NCBI GenBank assembly: GCA_963810915.1
Contig: CAWEPH010000005.1
Location: 1-64,000, forward strand
Direction of reading: 5' to 3'
Source of the DNA: JAOUEA01 sp963810915
GTDB lineage: Bacteria > Actinomycetota > UBA4738 > HRBIN12
Length of the DNA: 64,000 nucleotides
The translations under genes and the position numbers were made by a program. The notes beneath the pieces were generated by a model, which saw only the letters and a program-made list of their open reading frames with translations, was not told the DNA's origin and ran no database searches. Shown in pieces: positions 33,981-43,609 of the stretch (positions are counted from its first letter, which is position 1; each line of letters opens with the position of its first letter).

Positions 33981-34931
33981 ATGCGTCTGCGGTTCATCCT
34001 GCGACGGCTGGCCATGCTGGTGGCCACACTGCTCGTGTCCAGCTTCATCATCTTCAGCGCCATGTTCCTGGCGCCGGGGAATCCGATCGCGGTGCTCTCC
34101 GGCGGCAGGAGCCTGCCGCCGGAGAGCATCAAGGTGCTCGAGGATCGGTTCCACCTGAACGAGCCGTTCCTCACCCAGTACTGGCTCTGGCTCAAGGGGG
34201 CGCTGCACGGGGACTTCGGCGTCTCGATCGCGCACCGCCAGAACGTCTCGACGCTGATCGCCTCGAGGGTGTGGACCACGGCCGAGCTGGTGCTCTACGC
34301 CTCGATCTTGATCCTCGTGATCGGCATCGCGATCGGCCTGATCTCCGGCCTCCGGCCGGGGCTCCTTGACACGTCGTCGCTGGTGGTGACCTCGATCTCG
34401 GCCGCGATCCCGTCGTTCGTGGCCGCGATCGTGCTGATCCTGGTCTTCTCCGTGAAACTGGGGTGGTTCCCGACGATCGGCACGGGATCGGGGTTGGCCG
34501 GAACCGCGTACCACCTCACCCTCCCGGCGTTCGCGCTTGCCTTATCCTCCCTGGCGATCGTCGCGCGCGTCACGAGGTCCTCCGTGCGCGACGAACTCGG
34601 GCGTGAGCACGTGCAGACCGCCGTGAGCCGCGGGATCCCCTACCCGCAGCTCGTGCGGCGCCACGTGCTGCGCAACGCCGCCATCCCCATCACGACGATC
34701 TCGGGCATCACGATCGCCTCGCTGATCGCGCTCGCCGCCGTCGTGGAACGTGCGTTCAGCCTGAACGGCCTGGGCGCATACCTCGTGGCGGCGTCCAGCT
34801 CGAAGGACTTCGCGGTCGTGCAGGGCATCTCGCTGATCCTCGTCACCGCGTTCGTCGTCGTGAACGTCCTGGTCGACATCCTGTATGCGGTGCTGGACCC
34901 CCGCGTTTCCCTGGGGAGCCGCGCGACGTGA
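33981..34931 (+). CDS. ABC transporter permease, DppB type
   Basis: The 316-residue protein has six membrane segments. The DppB/OppB layout is visible: an N-terminal RRLAMLVATLLVSSFIIFSAMFLAPGNPI helix, a periplasmic loop, and the cytoplasmic EAA-type loop (EHVQTAVSRGIPYPQLVRRHVLRNAAIP). It forms one half of the translocation channel. It starts 11 bases after the binding-protein gene, and its end overlaps the next permease start by four bases (GTGA). Confidence 0.93.
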   Translation: MRLRFILRRLAMLVATLLVSSFIIFSAMFLAPGNPIAVLSGGRSLPPESIKVLEDRFHLNEPFLTQYWLWLKGALHGDFGVSIAHRQNVSTLIASRVWTTAELVLYASILILVIGIAIGLISGLRPGLLDTSSLVVTSISAAIPSFVAAIVLILVFSVKLGWFPTIGTGSGLAGTAYHLTLPAFALALSSLAIVARVTRSSVRDELGREHVQTAVSRGIPYPQLVRRHVLRNAAIPITTISGITIASLIALAAVVERAFSLNGLGAYLVAASSSKDFAVVQGISLILVTAFVVVNVLVDILYAVLDPRVSLGSRAT

Positions 34932-35803
34932 GCGCCGGCGCGGCCATCACGACCAGCACCCCCGCGAAGCGGCGCGGATGGTGGGAGCTGGTCCGCTCGA
35001 CCGGGGCCGTGGGCATCGCCTCCGCGGTCGTGATCGTCCTGGCCATCGTGATCGCGATCGTCGGCGCGGCCATCGCCCCGAACGATCCCCAGATCGGACG
35101 CCTCTCGCTGTCCTACGTCGGACCGAGCGGTGGCCATCTCCTGGGCTTCGACGGCCAGGGGCGTGACGTCGTGTCGAGGCTCCTGGCCGGCGCCCGCAGC
35201 TCCATGATCGGCCCCCTCGCGGTGGTGGCCATCTGCATGACGGTGGGGACCATCTTCGCCGTCACCTCGGCGTGGAAGCGCGGGACCTACGACGCCGTCG
35301 TGTCCTCGGGCATGGACGTGATGTTCGCGTTCCCCGGCATCCTGCTCGCGATCTTGGCCGCCACCGTGTTCGGCGCGGGACTGCCGGCTGCCGTGCTGGC
35401 CCTCGCGGTGGCGTACACGCCCTACGTGGCCCGGGTGCTCCGGGGAGCAGCCCTGCGCGAACGGAGCCAGGTCTACGTCGACGCCCTCTCGGTGCAGGGC
35501 GCCTCGTCGTTCTCGATCTGCATGAAGCATCTGATCCCGAACATGGCGCCGCTGATCGTGGCGCAGGCCACGATCCTGTTCGGGTACGCGATGGTGGACC
35601 TCGCCGCGATCTCGTTCCTGGGTCTAGGGGTGCAGCCCCCGAACCCGGATTGGGGCGTCATGGTCTCGGAGAACCAATCGGGTGTGGTGCAGGGCTACCC
35701 GACGGCCGCGCTCGCGGCCGGCATCTGCATCGTGGTCGTGGTGGTGGCGTTCAACGTGCTCGGCGAGCGCCTGTACGAGCGGGCGCAGGCGGAGCGCCGA
35801 TGA
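34928..35803 (+). CDS. ABC transporter permease, DppC type
   Basis: The 291-residue permease is the DppC/OppC partner. An N-terminal helix is followed by the GFDGQGRDVVSRLLAGARSSMIGPLAVVAI signature, the EAA-type loop (RSQVYVDALSVQGASSFSICMKHLIPNMAP) and the closing FLGLGVQPPNPDWGVMVSE. A GTG start overlaps dppB-like stop by four bases, and its stop overlaps the next ATPase ATG (ATGA). Confidence 0.93.
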   Translation: MSAGAAITTSTPAKRRGWWELVRSTGAVGIASAVVIVLAIVIAIVGAAIAPNDPQIGRLSLSYVGPSGGHLLGFDGQGRDVVSRLLAGARSSMIGPLAVVAICMTVGTIFAVTSAWKRGTYDAVVSSGMDVMFAFPGILLAILAATVFGAGLPAAVLALAVAYTPYVARVLRGAALRERSQVYVDALSVQGASSFSICMKHLIPNMAPLIVAQATILFGYAMVDLAAISFLGLGVQPPNPDWGVMVSENQSGVVQGYPTAALAAGICIVVVVVAFNVLGERLYERAQAERR

Positions 35804-36829
35804 ACGCGGCGGCAACCGAGGCGCAGCCCGGCACCGGGTCCGCGACGTCGCCCCTGCTCGCGGTCGAAGGGCTTACGGTGCGCCTCCCCGTCGAGGGCGA
35901 GCAGCGAGCGGTGCTGCGCGACGTCTCCATCGCGCTCCGCGCAGGCGAGGCGCTGGGGCTCGTGGGCGAGTCGGGCTCGGGGAAGTCGATGACCGCGCGT
36001 GCCGTCGACCGGCTGTTGCCGCCCGGCGCGGACGTTGAAGGCTCGATCCGCTTCGACGGCCGAGACGTGATGGAGCTCACCGGGGCCGAGTTCCGCGCGT
36101 ACCGCGACGACGTGGCGATGATCTTCCAGGACCCCCGCGCGCACATCAATCCGGTACGACGCATCGGCGACTTCATGACCGAGGCACTTCGCACGAACGA
36201 CGACGTGCCCAAGGCGGAGGCGGCCCAGCGCGCGATCAGGCTGCTGCGGAACGTGGGGATCCCCGACGGCGAGCGCCGCCTCCACCAGTACCCGCACGAG
36301 CTCTCGGGCGGCCTGCTGCAGCGCGTGATGATCGCGACCGCGCTGCTCACGGAACCCAGGCTGCTGCTGGCGGATGAACCCACCACGGCGCTCGACGTCA
36401 CGACGCAGGCCGAGGTGATGGGGATCCTCGACGACCTCCGGCGCGAGTTCGACCTCACGCTCCTGTTCATCACGCATGATCTGGAGCTCGCGGCAGCCGT
36501 CTGCGACCGCACGGCCGTGATGTACGCGGGACAGATCGTCGAGGTGCGCCGGTCCTCGCTGCTGCACGGCGACCCACTGCACCCCTACACGGCGGCGCTG
36601 GCGGCGGCGAGACCCAGCATCGACGCCACGGCCGAGCGTCTCACCGCGATCCGCGGTCGGCCCCTCTCGGCGTTCGAGGCGCCCGCTGACGCCTGTGCGT
36701 TCGCACCCCGATGCCCGCACGCGCAGGACCGCTGCGCGCAGGAGCCGCCCGCGCTCATCATCCTCGACGACGGGCTCACCCGCTGCCTGCGCGCGGAGGA
36801 GCTGCGCGGGAAGCTGGAGGTCGGGGCGG

Positions 36830-36837
<8 letters not shown>
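35800..36837 (+). CDS. ABC transporter ATPase, DppD type
   Basis: The 345-residue ATPase has Walker A GESGSGKS, Q-loop IFQDPRAHINPVRRI, an ABC signature in the slightly altered form LSGGLLQRV (LSGGQ would be usual), Walker B LLLADEPTTALD and the switch histidine in FITHDL. The C-terminal extension contains CAFAPRCPHAQDRC, the oligopeptide-transporter region with four cysteines that in some family members binds an iron-sulfur cluster. The start overlaps the permease stop (ATGA). Confidence 0.92.
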
Positions 36838-37657
<820 letters not shown>

Positions 37658-37685
37658 GAGCCAACGGGTTTCGTCCCGCGGATCC

Positions 37686-37922
37686 TTGACGGACGGGCCC
37701 ACCCTGTCACCCTGGGGCGGTCCGCCTTCGTATCGAGAGGCGCTCTTGGCCGCCACCGTCGTCTGTCCGATGTGCGGGATGCAACTCCAGGGAGAAGACG
37801 TCGGGGATCCCCGGCACCTGAAGATCCCGGAACACTCAGAAGACCCCGACTTCGCGGCGCCGTGCCCCGGGAGCGGCTCGATGATCGCGCCGAGCGATGC
37901 GAGCTATTGGGAGCGGCCCTGA
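37686..37922 (+). CDS. small CxxC protein, 78 aa (hypothetical)
   Basis: This is a possible small gene starting at TTG. The product contains VVCPMCGMQL (CxxC) and a later APCPGSGSM, reminiscent of a short zinc ribbon. It has no membrane segment. Start choice and expression are uncertain, and no ribosome-binding site is obvious. Confidence 0.4.
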   Translation: MTDGPTLSPWGGPPSYREALLAATVVCPMCGMQLQGEDVGDPRHLKIPEHSEDPDFAAPCPGSGSMIAPSDASYWERP

Positions 37923-38002
37923 TCCGCGTGGGCGTCGCGCTGGCGAACCGTTCCAGCGATATGCGATGGTACGGGCCGTCCGCACCCGAGGAGGGCCGCA
38001 TC

Positions 38003-38176
38003 ATGTGGTTCGAGAACCGAAGCCTGCTCTACGTCCTCGCCGTGATCGTCGTGGTCGTGGGCATCGCGCTCGCCGTCACCACCGGCGATTCCTACGCCGT
38101 CCGTTGGGTCACCGCGCTCCTGTCGCTCTACGTGGCCGCGCGGCTGGCGCTCGCGGGCCGGCGCATGGGTTCCTAG
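38003..38176 (+). CDS. small two-helix membrane protein, 57 aa
   Basis: After a good GAGGAGGG ribosome-binding site (about 37988-37994) an ATG at 38003 opens a 57-residue protein. It has two hydrophobic segments, LLYVLAVIVVVVGIALAVT and VRWVTALLSLYVAARLALA, joined by a short polar turn, and a basic tail. I recognise no family. It is convergent with the sensor kinase gene. Confidence 0.6.
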   Translation: MWFENRSLLYVLAVIVVVVGIALAVTTGDSYAVRWVTALLSLYVAARLALAGRRMGS

Positions 38177-38188
38177 CGAGCCGGCCGC

Positions 38189-39550
38189 TCAGGCGGGGAA
38201 CCGCAGCTCCACCCTCGCACCGCCGTCGGGAAGGTTCCGGATGGTGGCCTCGCCCCCGTGACCCACGGCCACCGCACGCACGATCGCGAGACCGAGGCCG
38301 GCGCCCCCGTCGTCCGTCGTGGCCGAGCCACCACGCGAGAAGGGATCGAACGCCGTCGTCATGAGGTTCACGGGGAACCCGGGTCCGGTGTCCGACACGC
38401 TCACGACGACCTGAGCGCCCTCGCGGCGAGCCACGATGTCGACGCAGCTCCCCGGAGGAGCCTCCCGCAGAGCGTTGTCGAGGAGGTTGTCCAGCGCCTG
38501 ACGCAGCCGGTCGGGGTCGAGATGGGCGCGCGACTCCTGCGCATGGATCGCCAGGCGCACCTCGCGCGCATCCGCCGACGGCGTGAACGCGTCGCACGCG
38601 CGTTCGAGCACCGCGCCCAGGTCCACGTGCTCGCGATGGATGGGAAGCCGACCGTCCTCGGCACGCGACAGGGTGAGGAGGTCACTCGCCAGCCTGGCCA
38701 GCCGGTCCGCCTCCACGGATGCACGACGCAGCGCGGTCTCGAGCTCTTCGGGCGAGCGGGCACGCGCGAGCGCGAGATCGAGTTCGGCCTTGAGCACCGT
38801 GAGCGGCGTCCTCAGCTCGTGGCTCGCATCGTCGACGAGCCGACGCTGGCGTTCGGCCGCTTCCTGCAGGCGGTCGAGCACGTCGTTGAAGGTGCCCGCC
38901 AGCCGGGAGAGCTCATCCTCGCCGGGCGGGACGTGCAGGCGCCGATCGGGCTCGGAGACGGAGACCGCCGCGGCCTCGGAACGCATGCGCTCCACCGGAC
39001 GCAGAGCCGCCCCGACGAGGAACCACCCCGCGAGGGAGATCGCGGCCGCCGTGACGACTCCTGCCGCGGCAAGGATCGCCGCGAGCTGCAGCATCTCGTC
39101 GCGTCGATCCTGCATCGAGGTGCCGACCGCCACGTAGCGCCGGCCGGCGTCGGTCTGGACGGGAACCACCAAGATGCGAGCAGCGTTGTCGATGCCGGGC
39201 ACCGTCTGTTGAACGATGCGCGGCGCCGTGCTCTGGGAGATGACCTCGAGCGGCACGAGCGGAGATCGCGCGACCAGCGGGCTCGACTCCAGCACGGCAC
39301 CGTCGGGTGCAAGGACCTGCGCGAAGGACTCGTCCGCCTCGATCAGCCGCGCGTGCGTGTCCGCCGCGGTGGGGATCCCCGCCCGCACGTCGGCGATGAT
39401 GATGTCGGCGCGCGATCGGAGACCCGCATCCACCGTGTCGAGGAGATCGGCGCCCATCCGCACGTACACGAACGCGCCGAAGGTGGCGATCACCGCCAGG
39501 ATCGCCGCGGCGAAGAGCGCCGTGATCTTGGTCCTAAGCGACGGGTGCAT
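38189..39550 (-). CDS. membrane sensor histidine kinase
   Basis: The 453-residue kinase has an N-terminal membrane helix (residues ~10-31), a periplasmic sensor of about 125 residues and a second helix (~158-182). A HAMP linker (RPVERMRSEAAAV) is followed by HisKA with DDASHELRTPLT (phospho-acceptor His244). The HATPase_c domain has N-box DNLLDNALREAPP, G1 DTGPGFP and G2 GAGLGLAIVR. It is the partner of the response regulator just upstream; the coding regions overlap by 17 bases, so they are one operon. The ATG at 39550 gives the normal short cytoplasmic N-terminus. Confidence 0.93.
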   Translation of the reverse strand: MHPSLRTKITALFAAAILAVIATFGAFVYVRMGADLLDTVDAGLRSRADIIIADVRAGIPTAADTHARLIEADESFAQVLAPDGAVLESSPLVARSPLVPLEVISQSTAPRIVQQTVPGIDNAARILVVPVQTDAGRRYVAVGTSMQDRRDEMLQLAAILAAAGVVTAAAISLAGWFLVGAALRPVERMRSEAAAVSVSEPDRRLHVPPGEDELSRLAGTFNDVLDRLQEAAERQRRLVDDASHELRTPLTVLKAELDLALARARSPEELETALRRASVEADRLARLASDLLTLSRAEDGRLPIHREHVDLGAVLERACDAFTPSADAREVRLAIHAQESRAHLDPDRLRQALDNLLDNALREAPPGSCVDIVARREGAQVVVSVSDTGPGFPVNLMTTAFDPFSRGGSATTDDGGAGLGLAIVRAVAVGHGGEATIRNLPDGGARVELRFPA

Positions 39551-40226
39551 CCTCGGCTCCGCTCTTGAAGCGGTAGCCGTAGCCCCGCACGGTTTCGATC
39601 GAGGCGCGACCGAAGGGACGGTCGATCTTCTCGCGAAGGTAGCGCACGTAGACCTCCACCACGTTCGAGTCGCCGTCGAACGCGAAGTCCCATACATGCT
39701 CGATCAAGCGCGCCCGGCTGAGTGCCTCGCCCGCGTGCCGCATGAGGTACTCGAGCAGCGCGAACTCCTTCGCGGTGAGCTCGATGTCGCGTCCGCTCCG
39801 CGTGACCGTCCGGCTGGAGGGATCAAGGAGCAGGTCGTCCACGGCGATGGCGCTCGGTCGTTCGGGCGCGCCGCGCCGCACGAGCGCGCGGACGCGCGCG
39901 AGCAGCTCGGAGAACGCGAACGGCTTCATCATGTAGTCGTCCGCGCCGGCGTCGAGACCGCGCACACGGTCTTCCACCGCGTCACGCGCGGTCAACATCA
40001 GGATCGGCGACCAGCGCTGATGCGCGCGGATGACACGACACACGGTGAAGCCGTCGATATCGGGCAGGACCAGGTCCAAGACGATGACGTCGTACTCGTT
40101 CTCCGCGGCGAGCCACGTCCCCTCCTCGCCCGAGTCCGCCACGTCCACGGCGTAGCCCTCTTCGCTCAAGCCGCGGCGGAGCACATCGGCCATGGCGGCG
40201 TGATCCTCGACGACGAGTATCCGCAT
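39534..40226 (-). CDS. OmpR/PhoB-family response regulator
   Basis: The 230-residue regulator has a receiver domain (MRILVVEDH, phospho-acceptor Asp51 in VIVLDLVLPDIDG, conserved lysine in DYMMKPFAF). A C-terminal winged helix follows (LTAKEFALLEYLMRHAGEALSRARLIEHVW, then VVEVYVRYLREKI and VRGYGYRF). The start at 40226 fits the family; an in-frame ATG three codons earlier is possible. The gene diverges from a secreted protein gene that is a likely target. Confidence 0.93.
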   Translation of the reverse strand: MRILVVEDHAAMADVLRRGLSEEGYAVDVADSGEEGTWLAAENEYDVIVLDLVLPDIDGFTVCRVIRAHQRWSPILMLTARDAVEDRVRGLDAGADDYMMKPFAFSELLARVRALVRRGAPERPSAIAVDDLLLDPSSRTVTRSGRDIELTAKEFALLEYLMRHAGEALSRARLIEHVWDFAFDGDSNVVEVYVRYLREKIDRPFGRASIETVRGYGYRFKSGAEDAPVA

Positions 40227-40245
40227 CGGCTGCACCTCCGCCAGG

Positions 40246-40251
40246 ATGCTA
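40246..40251 (-). promoter_or_regulatory. -10 element TAGCAT for the two-component operon
   Basis: On the minus strand TAGCAT lies about 19 bases before the ATG at 40226, with a GGCGGAGG ribosome-binding site between. The 130-base gap to the divergent secreted-protein gene must hold both promoters; no clear direct-repeat operator was found in it. Confidence 0.35.
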
Positions 40252-40356
40252 GCTCCGGCGGATGAGAGGACGCTGAGATGCGCGGGGGGACGGTCTCACG
40301 CGGCGTTCATCGTTCCGTTCCTACGGTGAAGTCCGACCGAAGGAAAGGAGCTCCGG

Positions 40357-41085
40357 ATGAAGAGGCAGATCGCGGCAGCTGTCGCGGTGGCGCTGGCCCT
40401 CGTCACGGCCGCGGCCGCCGAAGGATCGCCCGGATCCCATGACGCGCGCACCGCAGGGGCGGGAGGCGTGGACCCGACCGAGTTCACCGCCCCGTTGGCG
40501 AACCCCTACTACCCGCTGGCACCCGGTACCACGAACGTGTACCGGGGGACGAAGGACGGCAAGAGCGTCACGACCCGGACGACCGTCACGCATCGCACCG
40601 AGGTGATCCAGGGCGTGACCGTGACGGTGGTACGCGACGTGGCACGCCACCGGGGGCACCTGATCGAGAAGACCTCCGACTGGTACGCGACCGACAACCA
40701 GGGCAACGTGTGGTACTTCGGCGAGAAGACCGCCACGTACGCGCCCGACGGACACGTGACCAGCACCGAGGGGTCCTGGAAGGCCGGCGTCCACGGCGCG
40801 GTGGCCGGCATCATCATGAGGGCCCACCCGCGGCCGCCGGCCTCCTACCGGCAGGAGTTCTATCGGGGACATGCCGAGGATCAGGCCTGGGTCGTGAAGC
40901 GCGGCGGCTCCTTGACGATCCCGTACGGCAATGTCCACCGCGTCCTGGAGACGTTCGAGTGGACGCGGCTCGAGCCGGGTGTCATCGACCAGAAGGACTA
41001 CGCCCCCGGCTTGGGCATCGTGCTCGAAGCCGGACGGACGGGCGCGCCCGAGACCTCGATGCTGGCGCGGGTCGTGCACGCGTGA
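40357..41085 (+). CDS. secreted protein of unknown function, 242 aa
   Basis: The product has a Sec signal peptide (MKRQIAAAVAVALALVTAAAA, cleavage near residue 21-22). The mature beta-rich domain contains FTAPLANPYYPLAPGTTNVYRG, TDNQGNVWYFGEKTATY and QEFYRGHAEDQAWVV. I do not recognise a named family. AAGGAAAGGAG before the ATG at 40357 is a good ribosome-binding site. It diverges from a two-component system, which suggests regulated export of a surface or secreted protein. Confidence 0.7.
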   Translation: MKRQIAAAVAVALALVTAAAAEGSPGSHDARTAGAGGVDPTEFTAPLANPYYPLAPGTTNVYRGTKDGKSVTTRTTVTHRTEVIQGVTVTVVRDVARHRGHLIEKTSDWYATDNQGNVWYFGEKTATYAPDGHVTSTEGSWKAGVHGAVAGIIMRAHPRPPASYRQEFYRGHAEDQAWVVKRGGSLTIPYGNVHRVLETFEWTRLEPGVIDQKDYAPGLGIVLEAGRTGAPETSMLARVVHA

Positions 41086-41133
41086 TGCGGGGCGAGGGCG
41101 GGGCCGCGTCCACCTCCGGCTCCGCCCTCCTAC

Positions 41134-41559
41134 CTAGAGATCGGAGGAAGCGTCGAGGCGTCGCACGACGGCGCGCAGGATCTTGACGGCAACGTCTTCC
41201 TCGTAGAGCAATGCGTGGAACTCGCTCCGACCCAGCAGGAAACAACGCAGGGGCTCGGTGGCCGTGACGGTGGCGGTTCGGCGGCTCCGTTCGATCAGCG
41301 TCGAACGAAGAAGTGCGATCTCGCCGAAATAGTCCCCCGGTCCGAGCGTGCCCCGCTTCCGCCCGCGCTCGCGGACCACCGCGTGTCCCTCCAGGATCAC
41401 GAAGAACTCGTCCGCGAAGGCGCCCTCTTCGCACACGGCCTCACCGGGTTCGAACACGTGCTCCCATCCCTGTGCGGCGATGCGCCGGAGCTGCCGTCCC
41501 GTGCAACTCTCGAAGAGCGGTACGGCCTTGAGCCTCTGAACCGTGTCGGCGCGACTCAT
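41134..41559 (-). CDS. cyclic nucleotide-binding domain protein
   Basis: The 141-residue protein is a single cNMP-binding (CRP-like) beta-roll: LKAVPLFESCTGRQLRRIA, GEAVCEEGAFADEFFVILEGHAVV, and the phosphate-binding cassette GPGDYFGEIALLR with its FGE, ending in helix ILRAVVRRL. There is no DNA-binding domain, so it is a stand-alone sensor. Whether it binds cAMP cannot be said. A TAGGGT -10 lies 9 bases before the ATG at 41559. Confidence 0.85.
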   Translation of the reverse strand: MSRADTVQRLKAVPLFESCTGRQLRRIAAQGWEHVFEPGEAVCEEGAFADEFFVILEGHAVVRERGRKRGTLGPGDYFGEIALLRSTLIERSRRTATVTATEPLRCFLLGRSEFHALLYEEDVAVKILRAVVRRLDASSDL

Positions 41560-41568
41560 CCGAGATCG

Positions 41569-41574
41569 ACCCTA
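41569..41574 (-). promoter_or_regulatory. -10 element TAGGGT, leaderless start
   Basis: On the minus strand TAGGGT is 9 bases before the cNMP-protein ATG at 41559, immediately next to tRNA-Ser. Confidence 0.45.
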
Positions 41575-41583
41575 TACCGGTGG

Positions 41584-41670
41584 CGGGAGGAGTGGGATTC
41601 GAACCCACGAGACGCTTGCACGCCCAACGGTTTTCAAGACCGTCGCCTTCGTCCGCTCGGCCATCCTCCC
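41584..41670 (-). tRNA. tRNA-Ser (anticodon TGA)
   Basis: This is a type II tRNA of 87 bases on the minus strand. The acceptor GGGAGGA pairs with TCCTCCC with a G discriminator. The anticodon loop CTTGAAA gives TGA (serine UCN). A long variable arm and a GGGTTCGAATCC T arm are present. Confidence 0.95.
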
Positions 41671-41720
41671 GGACGAAGCCTACCTGCGGATGCCGGCTCG
41701 AGCGCTCGCGCGCACGAGCG

Positions 41721-43463
41721 TCAATGGTTCGGTCGGGGACCCACGCGGCCCCCCCAGACTCGACCGCCGACGGCTTTGGCTAGGGCCAGCACCGCCCCGC
41801 GTTCCCCGGGCTTCAGACCGACCATCACCAGGACCAGGCCGTAGACGAGCGTCCCCGCGACGACCGAGCCCCCGAGGTCGATCAGCCACTTCGGACCCAC
41901 GAGAACGGAGTGGACCGCCCACATCGTGAAGCCGCCCACGATCGTCGCGGGGATCAGCCGGAGATACCACCGGTCGAACGGCCAGATATCGACGAACCGT
42001 TTCACCAGCAACAAGCGTACGAACGCCGAGACGGTGAGCGTGACCGCCTCCGCCACCGCGGCGCCTCGCATCCCATACTTCGGCGCAAGGATCATGGCGA
42101 TCCCGATGGCCATGACGAACGAGCCCGCGTAGACCACCAGATCCCACCCGGTCCGACCCACCATGATCAGGATGAACCCAACCGTTCCGACGATCACCGG
42201 CACGATCAGCCCCACGATCAGGATCAGGAGCGCTGACCGCCCCACCACGAACTCGTCGCCGTAGACCCGCATGATCGTGCCCGGCAGGATCGCCAGTGCC
42301 AGAAGCACCGGCATCGTGGTCGCGAGTCCCCATCGCGTGACGTTCTTGTAGAGCGCGTCGAGCTTCTCCTTCTCGCCACGGTGATGCAGGTCCGCGACGA
42401 ACGGGCTGAACACGAGGGAAAGTGAAGTCAGGAACAGGAGCAACGACTGCCCGGTCCGCACGGTCGCGCCGTAGACGCCGACCTCGCCCGACCCCCGGTA
42501 GAACGCCAGGACGAACGTGTCGATCCAGAACAGCAACTGCGCGAAGAGCGTGGCGGGCGCCCGGAGCATGCCGAACCTGATCAGCGCCGGGGTGCGCTCT
42601 TCGGGGATGCCGCCCCCAGCGGTTCGGCCCTCGAACCCGCGCGTCTCGCGCTCCCATGCCCACCACGCGGCGCCACACGCGACCACCCAAGACATGGCGT
42701 ATGCGAAGGAGCTGACGCCCGCGGTCTTCGCGACGGTCCATCCCGCGATGGCGAAGAGGATCCAGCCAACCGGCTGGCCTATCCAGAAGATGTACAGCGT
42801 GTGTCGCATGATCTTCAGACCACGCGTTCCACCGAGGTAGGTCCAGGTCACAGCCGCGAATGGGATGGCGAGCGCAGCAGCCCAGAACGAGACCTTCCCT
42901 TGCTGGTACAGATCGGGCGAGACGAATTGACTGGACAGCCAACCGGCGAGGAGGAAGACGGCCGCCGCCACCAGGAGCGATACGAGGCCGGCGATGATCG
43001 ACGACGTCCGCACCAGCGGACGGACGCGCCCCGCCTCTCCTCTCCCCATCAAGATAGCTACGAGACGCACGTTGGCGACGTCCATGCCGAACCGCGTCGC
43101 CGTGCTCACGATGAAGGCGAACTGGGTCGTCACGGTGACGACGCCGAACAGTGCGGCCCCGAGGGTCCGCGTCATGATGACCTGGGTAGCGAACGCGGCC
43201 AACACACCTGCCGCCAACCCGATCACGTTCTGGCCGGCACCCCCGAGGATGTCGCGCTGGTCCGCGAACTTCCCTCGCGGCAGCACGGAGTCGATCGCGG
43301 AACGGAAGAGCCCCTCGGGCGGTTCGTCGGCATCGCGACCGACCGGGACTGATCCCAACTCCGCTTCCGCGAGCGCATCGAGCTCCGCGTCGTCCTCGAG
43401 CTCGGGCTTCCGCCTTTCGCCCGAGTGTCGCGGCGCGTCGGACCGGCCCCCCCCTCGAGTCAT
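41721..43463 (-). CDS. polysaccharide/lipid flippase (MOP superfamily)
   Basis: The 580-residue protein has a ~70-residue acidic cytoplasmic N-terminus and about 14 membrane segments, in the pattern of Wzx/RfbX-type flippases. It has FGVVTVTTQFAFIVSTATRFGMDVANVRL near helix 2 and SLSLVFSPFVADLHHRGEKEKLDALYKNVTRWGLATTMPVL in the middle. It would move an undecaprenyl-linked glycan across the membrane, though no glycosyltransferase genes are next to it. I chose the ATG at 43463 because a TAGCCT -10 stands 7 bases upstream. Confidence 0.85.
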   Translation of the reverse strand: MTRGGGRSDAPRHSGERRKPELEDDAELDALAEAELGSVPVGRDADEPPEGLFRSAIDSVLPRGKFADQRDILGGAGQNVIGLAAGVLAAFATQVIMTRTLGAALFGVVTVTTQFAFIVSTATRFGMDVANVRLVAILMGRGEAGRVRPLVRTSSIIAGLVSLLVAAAVFLLAGWLSSQFVSPDLYQQGKVSFWAAALAIPFAAVTWTYLGGTRGLKIMRHTLYIFWIGQPVGWILFAIAGWTVAKTAGVSSFAYAMSWVVACGAAWWAWERETRGFEGRTAGGGIPEERTPALIRFGMLRAPATLFAQLLFWIDTFVLAFYRGSGEVGVYGATVRTGQSLLLFLTSLSLVFSPFVADLHHRGEKEKLDALYKNVTRWGLATTMPVLLALAILPGTIMRVYGDEFVVGRSALLILIVGLIVPVIVGTVGFILIMVGRTGWDLVVYAGSFVMAIGIAMILAPKYGMRGAAVAEAVTLTVSAFVRLLLVKRFVDIWPFDRWYLRLIPATIVGGFTMWAVHSVLVGPKWLIDLGGSVVAGTLVYGLVLVMVGLKPGERGAVLALAKAVGGRVWGGRVGPRPNH

Positions 43464-43470
43464 GGTGGCT

Positions 43471-43476
43471 AGGCTA
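43471..43476 (-). promoter_or_regulatory. -10 element TAGCCT, leaderless start
   Basis: On the minus strand TAGCCT is 7 bases before the flippase ATG at 43463, with no ribosome-binding site. Confidence 0.5.
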
Positions 43477-43609
43477 CCGGGCTCCGTACCAACAGAGGGT
43501 GGTCGCCATGACCGTCGACGACGAACGTCGTGTAGACCGTCGCCGTTCGTCCCTTCGGCCATCCCCGCGGGGGAAGCCGAGCGGGGACGCGTGGGTCATG
43601 GTCCTCCCG

